A stretch of DNA of 64,000 nucleotides from Streptomyces chartreusis NRRL 3882 (lineage in GTDB: Bacteria; Actinomycetota; Actinomycetes; Streptomycetales; Streptomycetaceae), in assembly GCF_900236475.1 (NCBI RefSeq), contig NZ_LT963352.1:6018001-6082000 (forward strand). Reading direction: 5' to 3'. Positions 8,254 to 17,694 of the stretch are shown one piece after another. The translations under genes and the position numbers were made by a program. Under the pieces are notes generated by a model that saw nothing but the letters and a program-made list of their open reading frames with translations, did no database searches and had not been told where the DNA came from. Each line of letters opens with the position of its first letter. Position 1 is the stretch's first letter.

Positions 8254-8700
8254 GTGACCGTGACCGACCGCTCTCACGAGCTGATCAACACCGCCGCCCA
8301 GGCGGCCGCCGACAAGCTGGCACACGACATCGTCGCCTACGACGTCAGTGACGTGCTGTCCATCACGGACGCCTTCCTGCTGGCCTCCGCGCCCAACGAC
8401 CGCCAGGTCAAGTCGATCGTCGACGAGATCGAGGAGCGCCTCAGCAAGGAACTCGGCGCCAAACCGGTGCGCCGCGAGGGCGACCGCGAGGCCCGCTGGG
8501 TGCTGCTCGACTACGTCGATATCGTCGTCCACGTCCAGCACAGCGAGGAGCGCGTCTTCTATGCCCTGGAGCGGCTGTGGAAGGACTGCCCCGAGGTGGA
8601 GCTGCCCGAGGACGCCAAGGCCACCCGCGGCAAGGCCGAGGAGCACGCCAAGCTGCGAGCGGCCGAGGAGGCGGCGGAGCTGGACGGTGACTGGCGGTGA
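8254..8700 (+). CDS. rsfS: ribosome silencing factor RsfS (Iojap/YbeB family)
   Basis: Binds ribosomal protein L14 on the 50S subunit and blocks subunit joining when nutrients are short. The 148-residue protein has the family core LINTAAQAAADKLAHDIVAY, DVLSITDAFLLASAPNDRQ and the region around residues 80-92 (WVLLDYVDIVVHV) ending in F(Y)xLERLW. The tail (KATRGKAEEHAKLRAAEEAA) is a charged helix typical of actinobacterial forms. GTG 8254 is used; a GTG at 8260 would give a protein two residues shorter. The stop overlaps the next start (GTGA at 8697-8700), indicating translational coupling to the phosphatase. rsfS next to nadD is a widespread arrangement. Confidence 0.95.
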   Translation: MTVTDRSHELINTAAQAAADKLAHDIVAYDVSDVLSITDAFLLASAPNDRQVKSIVDEIEERLSKELGAKPVRREGDREARWVLLDYVDIVVHVQHSEERVFYALERLWKDCPEVELPEDAKATRGKAEEHAKLRAAEEAAELDGDWR

Positions 8701-9365
8701 CCTCCTTCAGTGAGACGTCCACCGGCAAGGGCCGGGGCCGCCGCATCATCCTCTGGCGGCACGGCCAGACCGCGTGGAACGTGGAGCGCCGCTTCCAGGG
8801 CACCACGGACGTCGAGCTCACCGAGACCGGCGTCGCCCAGGCCCGGCGCGCGGCCCGGCTGCTGGACGCCCTGAAGCCGGACGCGATCGTCGCGTCCGAC
8901 CTGAAGCGGGCCGCGAACACGGCCGCCGAGCTCGCCGCGCTCACGGGCCTCGACGTGACCCACGACGAGGCGCTGCGTGAGACCTACGCGGGCGCCTGGC
9001 AGGGCCTGACGCACGAGGAGATCATCGCCCGGTACGGCGACGAGTACGCCGCGTGGAAGCGCGGCGAGCCGGTGCGCCGCGGTGGTGGCGAGCTGGAGAC
9101 CGAGGTCGCCGACCGCGCCGCCCCCGTGGTGCTGCGGCATGCCGAGAAGCTCCCCGAGAACGGCACGCTCGTCGTGGTCAGCCACGGCGGCACCATCCGC
9201 ACCACCATCGGCCGCCTCCTCGCCCTGGACCCCCACAACTGGGAGACCCTCGGCGGACTCTCCAACTGCTGCTGGTCCGTCCTCGGTGAAGGCGCCCGCG
9301 GCTGGCGCCTGCTGGAGCACAACGCCGGCACCCTGCCGGAACCGGTGCTCGGCGACGACGACTGA
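8697..9365 (+). CDS. histidine phosphatase family protein (phosphoglycerate-mutase-like)
   Basis: Two-histidine phosphatase of 222 residues. The phosphohistidine motif is LWRHGQTAWN (His22), and the second active-site histidine is in SHGGTIRTT (about residues 161-169). The family includes cofactor-dependent phosphoglycerate mutase, alpha-ribazole phosphatase and many broad-specificity phosphatases; the length and sequence fit a phosphatase better than a glycolytic mutase. It is coupled to rsfS by a 4-bp overlap. Substrate cannot be read from sequence. Confidence 0.9.
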   Translation: MTSFSETSTGKGRGRRIILWRHGQTAWNVERRFQGTTDVELTETGVAQARRAARLLDALKPDAIVASDLKRAANTAAELAALTGLDVTHDEALRETYAGAWQGLTHEEIIARYGDEYAAWKRGEPVRRGGGELETEVADRAAPVVLRHAEKLPENGTLVVVSHGGTIRTTIGRLLALDPHNWETLGGLSNCCWSVLGEGARGWRLLEHNAGTLPEPVLGDDD

Positions 9366-9374
9366 CCCCCGGAT

Positions 9375-9404
9375 TTCACTTTCCGGCAGGTCGCAGGCTA
9401 AAGT
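9375..9404 (+). promoter_or_regulatory. promoter of the first tRNA-Ala gene
   Basis: TTCACT (9375-9380), an 18-base spacer and TAAAGT (9399-9404), placing the start near 9411, about 30 bp before the mature tRNA. Confidence 0.5.
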
Positions 9405-9440
9405 TCTTCTTGTTCGCCCCGCCAGCGGAGACGAACACGA

Positions 9441-9513
9441 GGGGCTATAGCTCAGTTGGTAGAGCGCCTGCATGGCATGCAGGAGGTCAGGAGTTCAATT
9501 CTCCTTAGCTCCA
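9441..9513 (+). tRNA. tRNA-Ala, anticodon GGC
   Basis: A complete 73-nt cloverleaf: acceptor GGGGCTA pairing with TAGCTCC (one G-T pair), D-arm with AGCTCAGTTGGTAGAGC, anticodon stem CCTGC/GCAGG with loop ATGGCAT (anticodon GGC, reading GCC/GCU alanine codons), T-loop GTTCAATTC and discriminator A. CCA is not encoded. An identical copy lies at 10253. Confidence 0.97.
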
Positions 9514-9520
9514 CGACAAG

Positions 9521-9550
9521 ATCCCGTTCCCGTCAGGGGGCGGGATTTTT
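9521..9550 (+). terminator. terminator of the first tRNA-Ala gene
   Basis: Stem ATCCCG/CGGGAT around a G/C-rich loop followed by TTTTT, a classical intrinsic terminator eight bases after the tRNA. Confidence 0.75.
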
Positions 9551-9713
9551 CATGCTCCCCCTTGAGTCACTCGGGCCCCTGAGGCGTATACCTCTACGGC
9601 CCCGCCGGGTTGCCGTGTCCGGACTGGTACTGAGGCGTCGCTGACCGTATTGGTCCGGTCGTGGCAGAATCAAACGGCCGGAAGGGGGCGCGGCCCGACG
9701 GGAGGGAGTAGCG

Positions 9714-9887
9714 ATGCCTGCGAGCATCCTCGAGGAGGTCGACCACCTCCTCGGAGCAGCATTGACACGGGAGATGTCGACCCGCCTCAGCTGCCCTTCC
9801 TGCGGTTCCGCGCACGTGGCCCAGATGCTCGGCGACAACGGCGGGATCTCCTACGTGTGCACGGCCTGCGGCCACAGCTGGAGCTGA
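9714..9887 (+). CDS. small zinc-ribbon protein, 57 aa
   Basis: GGAGGGAG lies at 9701-9708 just before the ATG. Two CxxC knuckles, LSCPSCGS (Cys27, Cys30) and YVCTACGH (Cys49, Cys52), form a typical four-cysteine zinc ribbon after a short amphipathic N-terminal helix (ILEEVDHLLGAAL). Such ribbons bind nucleic acid or protein; no function is known to me. The next gene starts three bases after the stop, so the two are co-translated. Confidence 0.75.
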   Translation: MPASILEEVDHLLGAALTREMSTRLSCPSCGSAHVAQMLGDNGGISYVCTACGHSWS

Positions 9888-9890
9888 TCG

Positions 9891-10124
9891 ATGGGTGCAC
9901 ACAGGCGGAAATGCGACTGGTGTGGCAGCGGGACTCCGATCGTCCGCGACATGGAGCCGATCAATCCCGACTACCAGTACTGGTGCGAGGAGTGCGCGCG
10001 GGCGCTGATCATAAAGGGCGACCCGATCGAGACGTACCGCGAGCTGGAGGGCGAGCCGATCTACGGCCGGCTTCTGGAGGAGCACTGCACGCTCAAGCGG
10101 TTCTATTCGTTCGTCACGGCCTAG
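9891..10124 (+). CDS. small cysteine-rich protein, 77 aa
   Basis: Starts three bases after the preceding stop, with GGAG inside the end of that gene as ribosome binding site. Cys8/Cys11 (KCDWCGSG) and Cys32/Cys35 (WCEECARA) form a likely zinc knuckle; a fifth cysteine is at 66. The middle is acidic and the C-terminus (LKRFYSFVTA) hydrophobic. With the zinc-ribbon gene it forms a tight two-gene unit between two identical tRNA genes. Unrecognised family. Confidence 0.75.
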   Translation: MGAHRRKCDWCGSGTPIVRDMEPINPDYQYWCEECARALIIKGDPIETYRELEGEPIYGRLLEEHCTLKRFYSFVTA

Positions 10125-10183
10125 CGCCCGCCGGTCGGTGTGAACCCGGCATATCGGGCATCTCCGTACGAGGCGAAATGGAT

Positions 10184-10213
10184 TTGGTGTTGGGCCCGGA
10201 GGACCAGTAATGT
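10184..10213 (+). promoter_or_regulatory. promoter of the second tRNA-Ala gene
   Basis: TTGGTG (10184-10189), 18-base spacer, TAATGT (10208-10213); predicted start near 10220, about 33 bp before the tRNA. The sequence is unlike that of the first copy's promoter, so the duplication covers the tRNA only. Confidence 0.5.
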
Positions 10214-10252
10214 TGGCGTCGCCGCCGGGGGAAACCGGAGGCAACACAGCAA

Positions 10253-10325
10253 GGGGCTATAGCTCAGTTGGTAGAGCGCCTGCATGGCATGCAGGAGGTC
10301 AGGAGTTCAATTCTCCTTAGCTCCA
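10253..10325 (+). tRNA. tRNA-Ala, anticodon GGC (second copy)
   Basis: Identical over all 73 bases to the tRNA at 9441-9513. Flanking sequence differs on both sides and the terminator is different. Confidence 0.97.
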
Positions 10326-10334
10326 CAGCAGATG

Positions 10335-10372
10335 AGAAGGCGGGCCATCCGATCGGATGGGCCGCCTTCTTC
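10335..10372 (+). terminator. terminator of the second tRNA-Ala gene
   Basis: Long hairpin with arms AGAAGGCGG and CGCCTTCT plus inner pairing CCATCC/GGATGG, ten bases after the tRNA. Confidence 0.75.
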
Positions 10373-10392
10373 GTGTGCGGTGTCCGTGTACG

Positions 10393-10429
10393 CGTACGGC
10401 GGGCTTCCCCGGGGGAAGCCCGCCGTACG
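10393..10429 (-). terminator. terminator of the redox operon
   Basis: Near-perfect hairpin, CGTACGGCGGGCTTCCC pairing with its complement around four to five loop bases, six bases beyond the stop codon of the minus-strand gene that ends at 10435. With the tRNA terminator it forms a double, convergent termination region. Confidence 0.75.
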
Positions 10430-10434
10430 TGTGC

Positions 10435-12051
10435 TCAGCGGCCGAGAGCGCGGCGGCCGCGGCCCTGGGACAGGACCGGGAGGTTGCGGGACGGCGCGCC
10501 GCCCTGGGCGCGGGTGTCCTCCTCGATGCGCAGGGCCAGCGCCGGGCAGCGGCGCACCGCGCGTAGAGCCTTGGCCTCGGCGTACCGCGGCACCTGCGCC
10601 TGGGCCACGGTCGGGAAGCCGTCCGCGCCGAGCTGGAACACCTCGGGGAGGATGTCCGCGCACAGGCCGTGGCCCCGGCACAGCGTCCAGTCGACGTAGA
10701 TCTTCTGGCGGCTGGGGCCGTTCTCCTCGGACTCGCCGCCGCCCGGGATGCCCGTAGGGGCCCTGCCGCCCTCGAACAGCGGCAGAACGCCCTCCACGGG
10801 CCGTCCGCAGCCGTTGCCGAGGACGTGGGCGGCCAGGTCGTCCGTGAACGCCTTGATGGTCGACTCGATGAACATCGCGGAGCCGTCCGGGTGCGAGCAC
10901 GCGCCGCGCCGCTTCACGTTCTTGGCGACCTGCTTGAGCGCCTCCAGGGCGGCCGGTCCGCCGCCGTTGAGGATGTCCTCCAGACCGCGCGCGGCGGCCG
11001 GCAGACCGAGGTAGCAGGGGCCGCACTGGCCCGCGCTCTCCTCCGCCAGCCACTGGGCGACGCGCAGTGACTCGCCCAGCGGGCAGGTCTCCTGAGTGAT
11101 CGGCAGGATCGCGCCGGCGCCGAGCGCACCGCCCACCGCGTCCAGGGAGTTGCGCGAGACGATCGCCTCGTTGACGGTCGCGGCGTCGATCCACTTGCCG
11201 TGGTAGCCGCCGGTGAGCACGCCCTGGGGTACCGGCGGGGCGCCGGCGAGCTGGAGGACGTACCGCAGCGGCACGCCCGTCGGGACCTCGATCACCATGG
11301 GGCGGGCGACCGCGCCGGAGACCGTGAGCATGACCGTGCCCGGCTCGTCGTACAGGCCGGTGTTGCCGTAGCGCTCCGGGCCGATGCGGGCGGCGATGGC
11401 CAGTTGGGCGAAGGTCTCGGCGTTGGACAGCAGCGTGGGCGCGCCGCCGACGCCGTTCTGCGAGGCGCTGACCTTGCGGCCCGGCGGGATGGCCGGGCCG
11501 CCGTCGATGGAGCGGATCAGCGACGCGGCGGCGCCGGTGACCATACGCACCGGATTGCGCTGCACGCGCGCGCGGAGAGCCGATCTCCGGCCGTTGTTGA
11601 GCCCGCGTTCGGCGAGCGCGGCCTCCATGGAGCGCTGCGTGGACTCACGGGTGACCCCCACCACGAGCGTGCGGGCACCCAGCGCCTCGGCGCACAGCAG
11701 TGCGCCGTCCAGGATCAGATGGGGAGCACGGTTGATCAGCACCGTGTCCTTGCGGCAGGCCGGCTCGTCCTCGCTGCCGTTCACGACGACGACCGGCCGG
11801 ACGCCGCGCTTGATCGCCGCCTCGGCGACCGAGCGCAGCTTCTTGTGGAAGGGGAAGCCCGCGCCGCCGCGGCCCTTCAGGTTGATGCGTTCGGCGAGTT
11901 GCGCGAGCTGCTCGCCGCCCATCGGCTCAAGTGGCCCGTGCACCTTCAGGTGCATGGGCAGGTCGAGCCGATCGACAAGGTCGAAGCCAGACGTGAGCTG
12001 GGGAAGACCGACCACGCGGACTTCGGGTACGTCAGGCAAAGCCTCGTTCAC
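10435..12051 (-). CDS. NuoF-like flavoprotein fused to a C-terminal ferredoxin
   Basis: Predicted electron-transfer protein of 538 residues. Residues ~35-230 match the FMN/NADH-binding part of the 51-kDa subunit of complex I: NLKGRGGAGFPFHKKL (near 57-72), VVVVNGSEDEPACRKD (near 87-102) and GGAPTLLSNAETFAQLA. An SLBB-like segment (VMLTVSGAV..MVIEVPTGVPLRYVLQLAG) follows, then the 4Fe-4S site SAGQCGPCYLG with a later cysteine in RGACSHPDGS. From about residue 450 comes a single-cluster ferredoxin, YVDWTLCRGHGLCADILPEVF with a distal RRCPALAL cysteine. Several 51-kDa residues are altered, so the electron donor need not be NADH. The GTG start overlaps the stop of the upstream membrane gene (GTGA, 12048-12051), implying that the two products form one unit. 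Confidence 0.85.
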   Translation of the reverse strand: MNEALPDVPEVRVVGLPQLTSGFDLVDRLDLPMHLKVHGPLEPMGGEQLAQLAERINLKGRGGAGFPFHKKLRSVAEAAIKRGVRPVVVVNGSEDEPACRKDTVLINRAPHLILDGALLCAEALGARTLVVGVTRESTQRSMEAALAERGLNNGRRSALRARVQRNPVRMVTGAAASLIRSIDGGPAIPPGRKVSASQNGVGGAPTLLSNAETFAQLAIAARIGPERYGNTGLYDEPGTVMLTVSGAVARPMVIEVPTGVPLRYVLQLAGAPPVPQGVLTGGYHGKWIDAATVNEAIVSRNSLDAVGGALGAGAILPITQETCPLGESLRVAQWLAEESAGQCGPCYLGLPAAARGLEDILNGGGPAALEALKQVAKNVKRRGACSHPDGSAMFIESTIKAFTDDLAAHVLGNGCGRPVEGVLPLFEGGRAPTGIPGGGESEENGPSRQKIYVDWTLCRGHGLCADILPEVFQLGADGFPTVAQAQVPRYAEAKALRAVRRCPALALRIEEDTRAQGGAPSRNLPVLSQGRGRRALGR

Positions 12052-13313
12052 TTAAAGCCTCCGGAAGGCGTGTTCCAAGGTTCGCCCGATCCCGGCGCGT
12101 CGAAGTCGTAGGACGCACCGGGCAGTGTTTCAGTGGCGGGACCGCTGTTGTACGTGTCGTTCGGGTAGTACGTGTCGTAGACGGCGTTCGTCTCACCCGT
12201 GTCGTACACGTCACTCGATCCATAGCCAGCGGCGCCTGGATTGCCATAGGCCGGGATGTTTTGTCCGGTGTCCTGGAGCGGGTCATAGGGCGGGATGTTG
12301 AAGCCCGTGTCCTGGAGCGGGTCGTAGGCCGACGGCGGCGCCTCGCCGACCGGCGGCGGGGACGGGATCGGCCAGTTGCCCGAGGTGCTGGAGGGGCCGT
12401 CCACGGTGGGGATGGTCTCGGTGGGCTGCATGTCGAGCGGCAGCTCCATGCGGTTGGTCGGCCCCGGCGCGAAGGCCTGCTGCCCCAGGGGCGGGCTCGA
12501 GACGGCCCGGTAGGCCGCTGCGAAGCCGCTCGTGGACTCCTGCGGCGAGGGGCGCTCCGCCTTCTCGTACCGCGGCCCCGACGAGGAGGCCATGGCCCCC
12601 ACGGGAGTGTCCCGGCCCTCGTAGCCCGGCAGCGCGGAGCCGGTGCCCGCCCGTGCCCGGCTCTCCTCCAGGTCCCGGCGGCCCTGGCCCTCCCCGGGGC
12701 CGATGAGCTGGGCGAACCTGTCGGCGACCTTGCGCTTGACCGGGCGCGGAGCGGCGCGCAGAGCGAGGGCTGCGGCCACGCCGGCCAGGGACAGGCAGTA
12801 CAGGATGACGAAGATCGGCTTGGCCTGGCGGCCCGCGTAGAGGCCGTGGACCAGGGCGGCGCACCAGGCCGGGTAGGCCAGCATGTGCATGGCCCGCCAG
12901 CGGGCCGCGACGGGCGCGGGGGACGCGAAGCGGTTGCGCAGCACGCCCGTGATGCCCACGAAGATCATGAGCATGCTGGCCAGGGTGCCGAGGCCGACGA
13001 GGAACGACCGGCCCATGAGCTCGTCGTTGTCGCTGGCGATGAGTCCGAAGGGGATGAACACCGCGACCCACGTGGTGTGGGCGAGCGCCAGTTTGACCCC
13101 GATGTGCACCAGGAGGAAGACGATCGAGGCGACCGCCGTGGTCCGGTGCACGGCCTGCGCCAGGATGCGCCGGCGCGTGTCCAGCAGGATCCGGTCCTGG
13201 GCGACGAGCCCCCAGATCACCGAGCAGGAGAGACACACGAGGGACAGCACGCCGGCGCCGAAGTTGAGGAAGTCGGCGAACGAGTCGTCCACCGTGGAGT
13301 CGTAATTCGTCAC
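12048..13313 (-). CDS. ferric-reductase-like (cytochrome b-type) transmembrane protein
   Basis: 421 residues. The first ~200 form six or so membrane segments like the ferric reductase-like transmembrane domain: LNFGAGVLSLVCLSCSVIWGL, ASIVFLLVHIGVKLALAH, FLVGLGTLASMLMIFVGI and WRAMHMLAYPAWCAALVHGL. Histidines in VHRTT, LVHIGVK, MHMLAY and LVHGLYAG are candidate haem b ligands. The C-terminal half is a disordered cytoplasmic tail rich in Pro/Tyr/Asp with a 13-residue tandem repeat (YDPLQDTG..). GTG 13313 is preferred to GTG 13328 because GGGGAGG lies six bases before it. It is the first gene of the operon and is coupled to the NuoF-ferredoxin gene, which probably passes electrons to its haems; the final acceptor is unknown. 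Confidence 0.85.
   Translation of the reverse strand: MTNYDSTVDDSFADFLNFGAGVLSLVCLSCSVIWGLVAQDRILLDTRRRILAQAVHRTTAVASIVFLLVHIGVKLALAHTTWVAVFIPFGLIASDNDELMGRSFLVGLGTLASMLMIFVGITGVLRNRFASPAPVAARWRAMHMLAYPAWCAALVHGLYAGRQAKPIFVILYCLSLAGVAAALALRAAPRPVKRKVADRFAQLIGPGEGQGRRDLEESRARAGTGSALPGYEGRDTPVGAMASSSGPRYEKAERPSPQESTSGFAAAYRAVSSPPLGQQAFAPGPTNRMELPLDMQPTETIPTVDGPSSTSGNWPIPSPPPVGEAPPSAYDPLQDTGFNIPPYDPLQDTGQNIPAYGNPGAAGYGSSDVYDTGETNAVYDTYYPNDTYNSGPATETLPGASYDFDAPGSGEPWNTPSGGFK
12252..12329 (-). repeat. two tandem 39-bp units in the redox membrane protein
   Basis: Units at 12252-12290 and 12291-12329 encode two copies of YDPLQDTGxNIP in the protein's C-terminal tail. Confidence 0.8.
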
Positions 13314-13601
13314 GGCCGGCCTCCCCACATCCCGGTGACCGGGCGTAGCGAGCTGTTACTGCGATGAGGGTTCATGGGGGCAACTCCGAGCGGTTCGGGA
13401 AAGCGGTCCCGCTGCCGCACTCTAAGCGGCGCCATACCGATGGGTACGAGGTTTGAGTTATTGCGTTGTTATCAAAGGACAATGTGGCTGTTGTGATGTC
13501 CCTTAGCTGCTGTTACGCGAAGTAACTTTTGACTCTGGTTCAGCTTTTGGGCGCCGAAACGGCCCATCGGAAGCGCGTCGCGGCGCGCTGGGGGCCTGCG
13601 G
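13314..13601. promoter_or_regulatory. divergent intergenic region between the redox operon and leuS
   Basis: About 290 bp with no credible gene. The part 13445-13555 is unusually AT-rich for this chromosome and probably carries the promoter of the minus-strand redox operon. It contains the 15-bp inverted repeat GTTAC-GCGAA-GTAAC at 13512-13526, a possible operator. I could not assign a convincing -35/-10 pair for the redox operon. Confidence 0.45.
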
Positions 13602-13607
13602 TACCCT
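13602..13607 (+). promoter_or_regulatory. -10 box of the leuS leader transcript
   Basis: TACCCT with six bases before the leader-peptide ATG at 13614, so the transcript would begin at that ATG. Confidence 0.6.
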
Positions 13608-13613
13608 AACGCC

Positions 13614-13652
13614 ATGCGTGCCGTACGCCTTCTGCTTAGCGGGCCGCGCTGA
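13614..13652 (+). CDS. leucine-rich leader peptide of leuS, 12 aa
   Basis: Reads MRAVRLLLSGPR then TGA. Three consecutive leucine codons (CTT CTG CTT) occupy positions 6-8, two of them the rare CTT codon in this GC-rich genome. The ATG is six bases after a TACCCT -10 box, so it would be translated as a leaderless mRNA from its first base. It is followed by alternative hairpins and an intrinsic terminator, then leuS. A ribosome stalling on Leu codons when charged tRNA-Leu is scarce would be the sensor. The peptide is directly visible; its regulatory role is inferred from this architecture. Confidence 0.75.
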   Translation: MRAVRLLLSGPR

Positions 13653-13699
13653 TCAGTCCCGGCCACCGGACGAGTCGAGTGGCCGGAATCGGCGCGGCG
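13643..13699 (+). promoter_or_regulatory. alternative RNA structures of the leuS attenuator
   Basis: Three competing pairings are visible: arms CCGGCCAC (13659-13666) and GTGGCCGG (13679-13686); a smaller hairpin using 13656-13662 with 13666-13671; and GCCGCGC inside the end of the leader gene (13643-13649) with GCGCGGC at 13692-13698. None clearly captures the terminator arm, so the exact switching path is unresolved. Confidence 0.55.
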
Positions 13700-13725
13700 T
13701 CCCCTCCTGTGCGAGGGGATTTTTC
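13700..13725 (+). terminator. attenuator terminator upstream of leuS
   Basis: Stem CCCCTC/GAGGGG around a six-base loop followed by ATTTTTC, between the leader peptide and leuS. T-runs are rare in this DNA, which makes it conspicuous. Confidence 0.75.
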
Positions 13726-13779
13726 GTTTCTCGAACCACACAGCCGCAGGCAGAGACGATCGATGGAGCTTTGAGGATC

Positions 13780-16653
<2,874 letters not shown>

Positions 16654-16666
16654 GCAGGGGCGAGGG

Positions 16667-16736
16667 CACACGGGCCAGGACGCACGGGCGAGGACGCACC
16701 GGCGAGGACGCACGGGCGGGCACGCAGGGGCCTCGC
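16667..16736 (+). repeat. 14-bp tandem repeat after leuS
   Basis: About five units of a CGCACGGGCGAGGA-type sequence: one diverged copy at 16667-16680, three good copies to 16722 and a partial fifth. It begins 14 bp after the leuS stop. Confidence 0.8.
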
Positions 16737-16761
16737 AGGCCTCCATCGGGGTGGTCCCCTA

Positions 16762-16802
16762 CGGGCAGGTTCGGGGTTTTTCTGGAACTCCGGGCCTGCC
16801 TG
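16762..16802 (+). terminator. possible leuS terminator
   Basis: Arms GGCAGGTTC and GAA..CCTGCC enclose a loop containing TTTTT. The structure is imperfect and weaker than other terminators here. Confidence 0.35.
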
Positions 16803-16860
16803 TTGCGTTTACCGTTGAGGAGCGGCGTGAGATGTGCCGAGACGCCCTGAGGAGGAGCCG

Positions 16861-17622
16861 GTGGAAGCAGTGATCGCAGTGTTCGCCCTGCTTTTCGTCC
16901 TCTTTCTGGGGCTCGGTGTGTACGCCACGGTCAAGGTGGTCGGCGCCGCCAAGCGCGGCGTGGACCGGGGCATCACGCAGGCCCGCCGCACGGTCGAGGA
17001 CCACACCCTGCGGGCCAAGTCCTTCGCCCAGCCGGGCGCCGCGGGGGAGCTCGCCCAACTCCGTCTGAAACTGCGCACGTCGATGCGCGCCACCCAGGAC
17101 GCGCTGCACGCGGCCGTCGCCGAGGACGAGTCCCTGAAGGAGTCCATCGGCCTCTTCGAGCGGCTCGGCGCCCACGGGCACGAGCTGGACGACGAGCTGA
17201 AACGCCTGGAGACCGAGCCCGATCGCACCGCGCTCACCGCCCGGCTGCCCGAGCTGCGTGAGCGCACCGAACGCATCACACAGTCGGCGGACGCCCTGCG
17301 CTGGGCGGTCCGCGACCGAGCCCGCCGCTTCGCGGAGGACGACCTGGACACGCTCAGCGCCCAGATCGACGTGGAGGCCGGGGCGCTGCGGCACTGGACG
17401 ACGGAGCCGGAGCCCGGGCCCGCCGCCTCGCCGAAGCCGCAGTCGGCCGCGACGCCGTGGCCCGAGGCACCCGCCGCCGATGACGCCACGGCCGGGCAGA
17501 CCTGGCCTCAGACCCCGCAGTCCAACCAGGCGCAGGAGCCGGCACGGCCCGCCATCAGCCCGTCGGGGCCGCGCCCCACCTACCCCTGGCAGAAGAAGCC
17601 CCGCCCCGAGAGCACCACTTGA
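16861..17622 (+). CDS. membrane-anchored coiled-coil protein, 253 aa
   Basis: GTG 16861 follows GAGGAGG with good spacing; an in-frame GTG at 16834 lacks one. The N-terminus is an uncleaved membrane anchor (VIAVFALLFVLFLGLGVYATVKVV). Residues ~35-180 are highly charged helices (LAQLRLKLRTSMRATQDALH, DDELKRLETEP, LPELRERTERITQSADAL) likely forming a coiled coil in the cytoplasm, and the last 70 residues are Pro/Ala-rich and disordered. Unrecognised as a named family; the layout suggests a scaffold or cell-envelope-associated protein. It is transcribed separately from leuS. Confidence 0.75.
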   Translation: MEAVIAVFALLFVLFLGLGVYATVKVVGAAKRGVDRGITQARRTVEDHTLRAKSFAQPGAAGELAQLRLKLRTSMRATQDALHAAVAEDESLKESIGLFERLGAHGHELDDELKRLETEPDRTALTARLPELRERTERITQSADALRWAVRDRARRFAEDDLDTLSAQIDVEAGALRHWTTEPEPGPAASPKPQSAATPWPEAPAADDATAGQTWPQTPQSNQAQEPARPAISPSGPRPTYPWQKKPRPESTT

Positions 17623-17694
17623 TCCGGCCACTCGCATCACAGGGCACGGGGGCCGGGCTGCCGCACGGGCACTACGGCAGGTAACCTCCAGCTC

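Noticed and set aside
9441..9513. tRNA-Ala as an integration site of a mobile element
   Set aside because: The second copy is a complete functional gene with its own promoter and terminator, and no integrase or other mobile gene lies between or near the copies.
13472..13741. 89-codon minus-strand frame overlapping the leuS leader
   Set aside because: Crosses the attenuator and AT-rich promoter region, no conserved features; the leader peptide and hairpins explain the sequence better.
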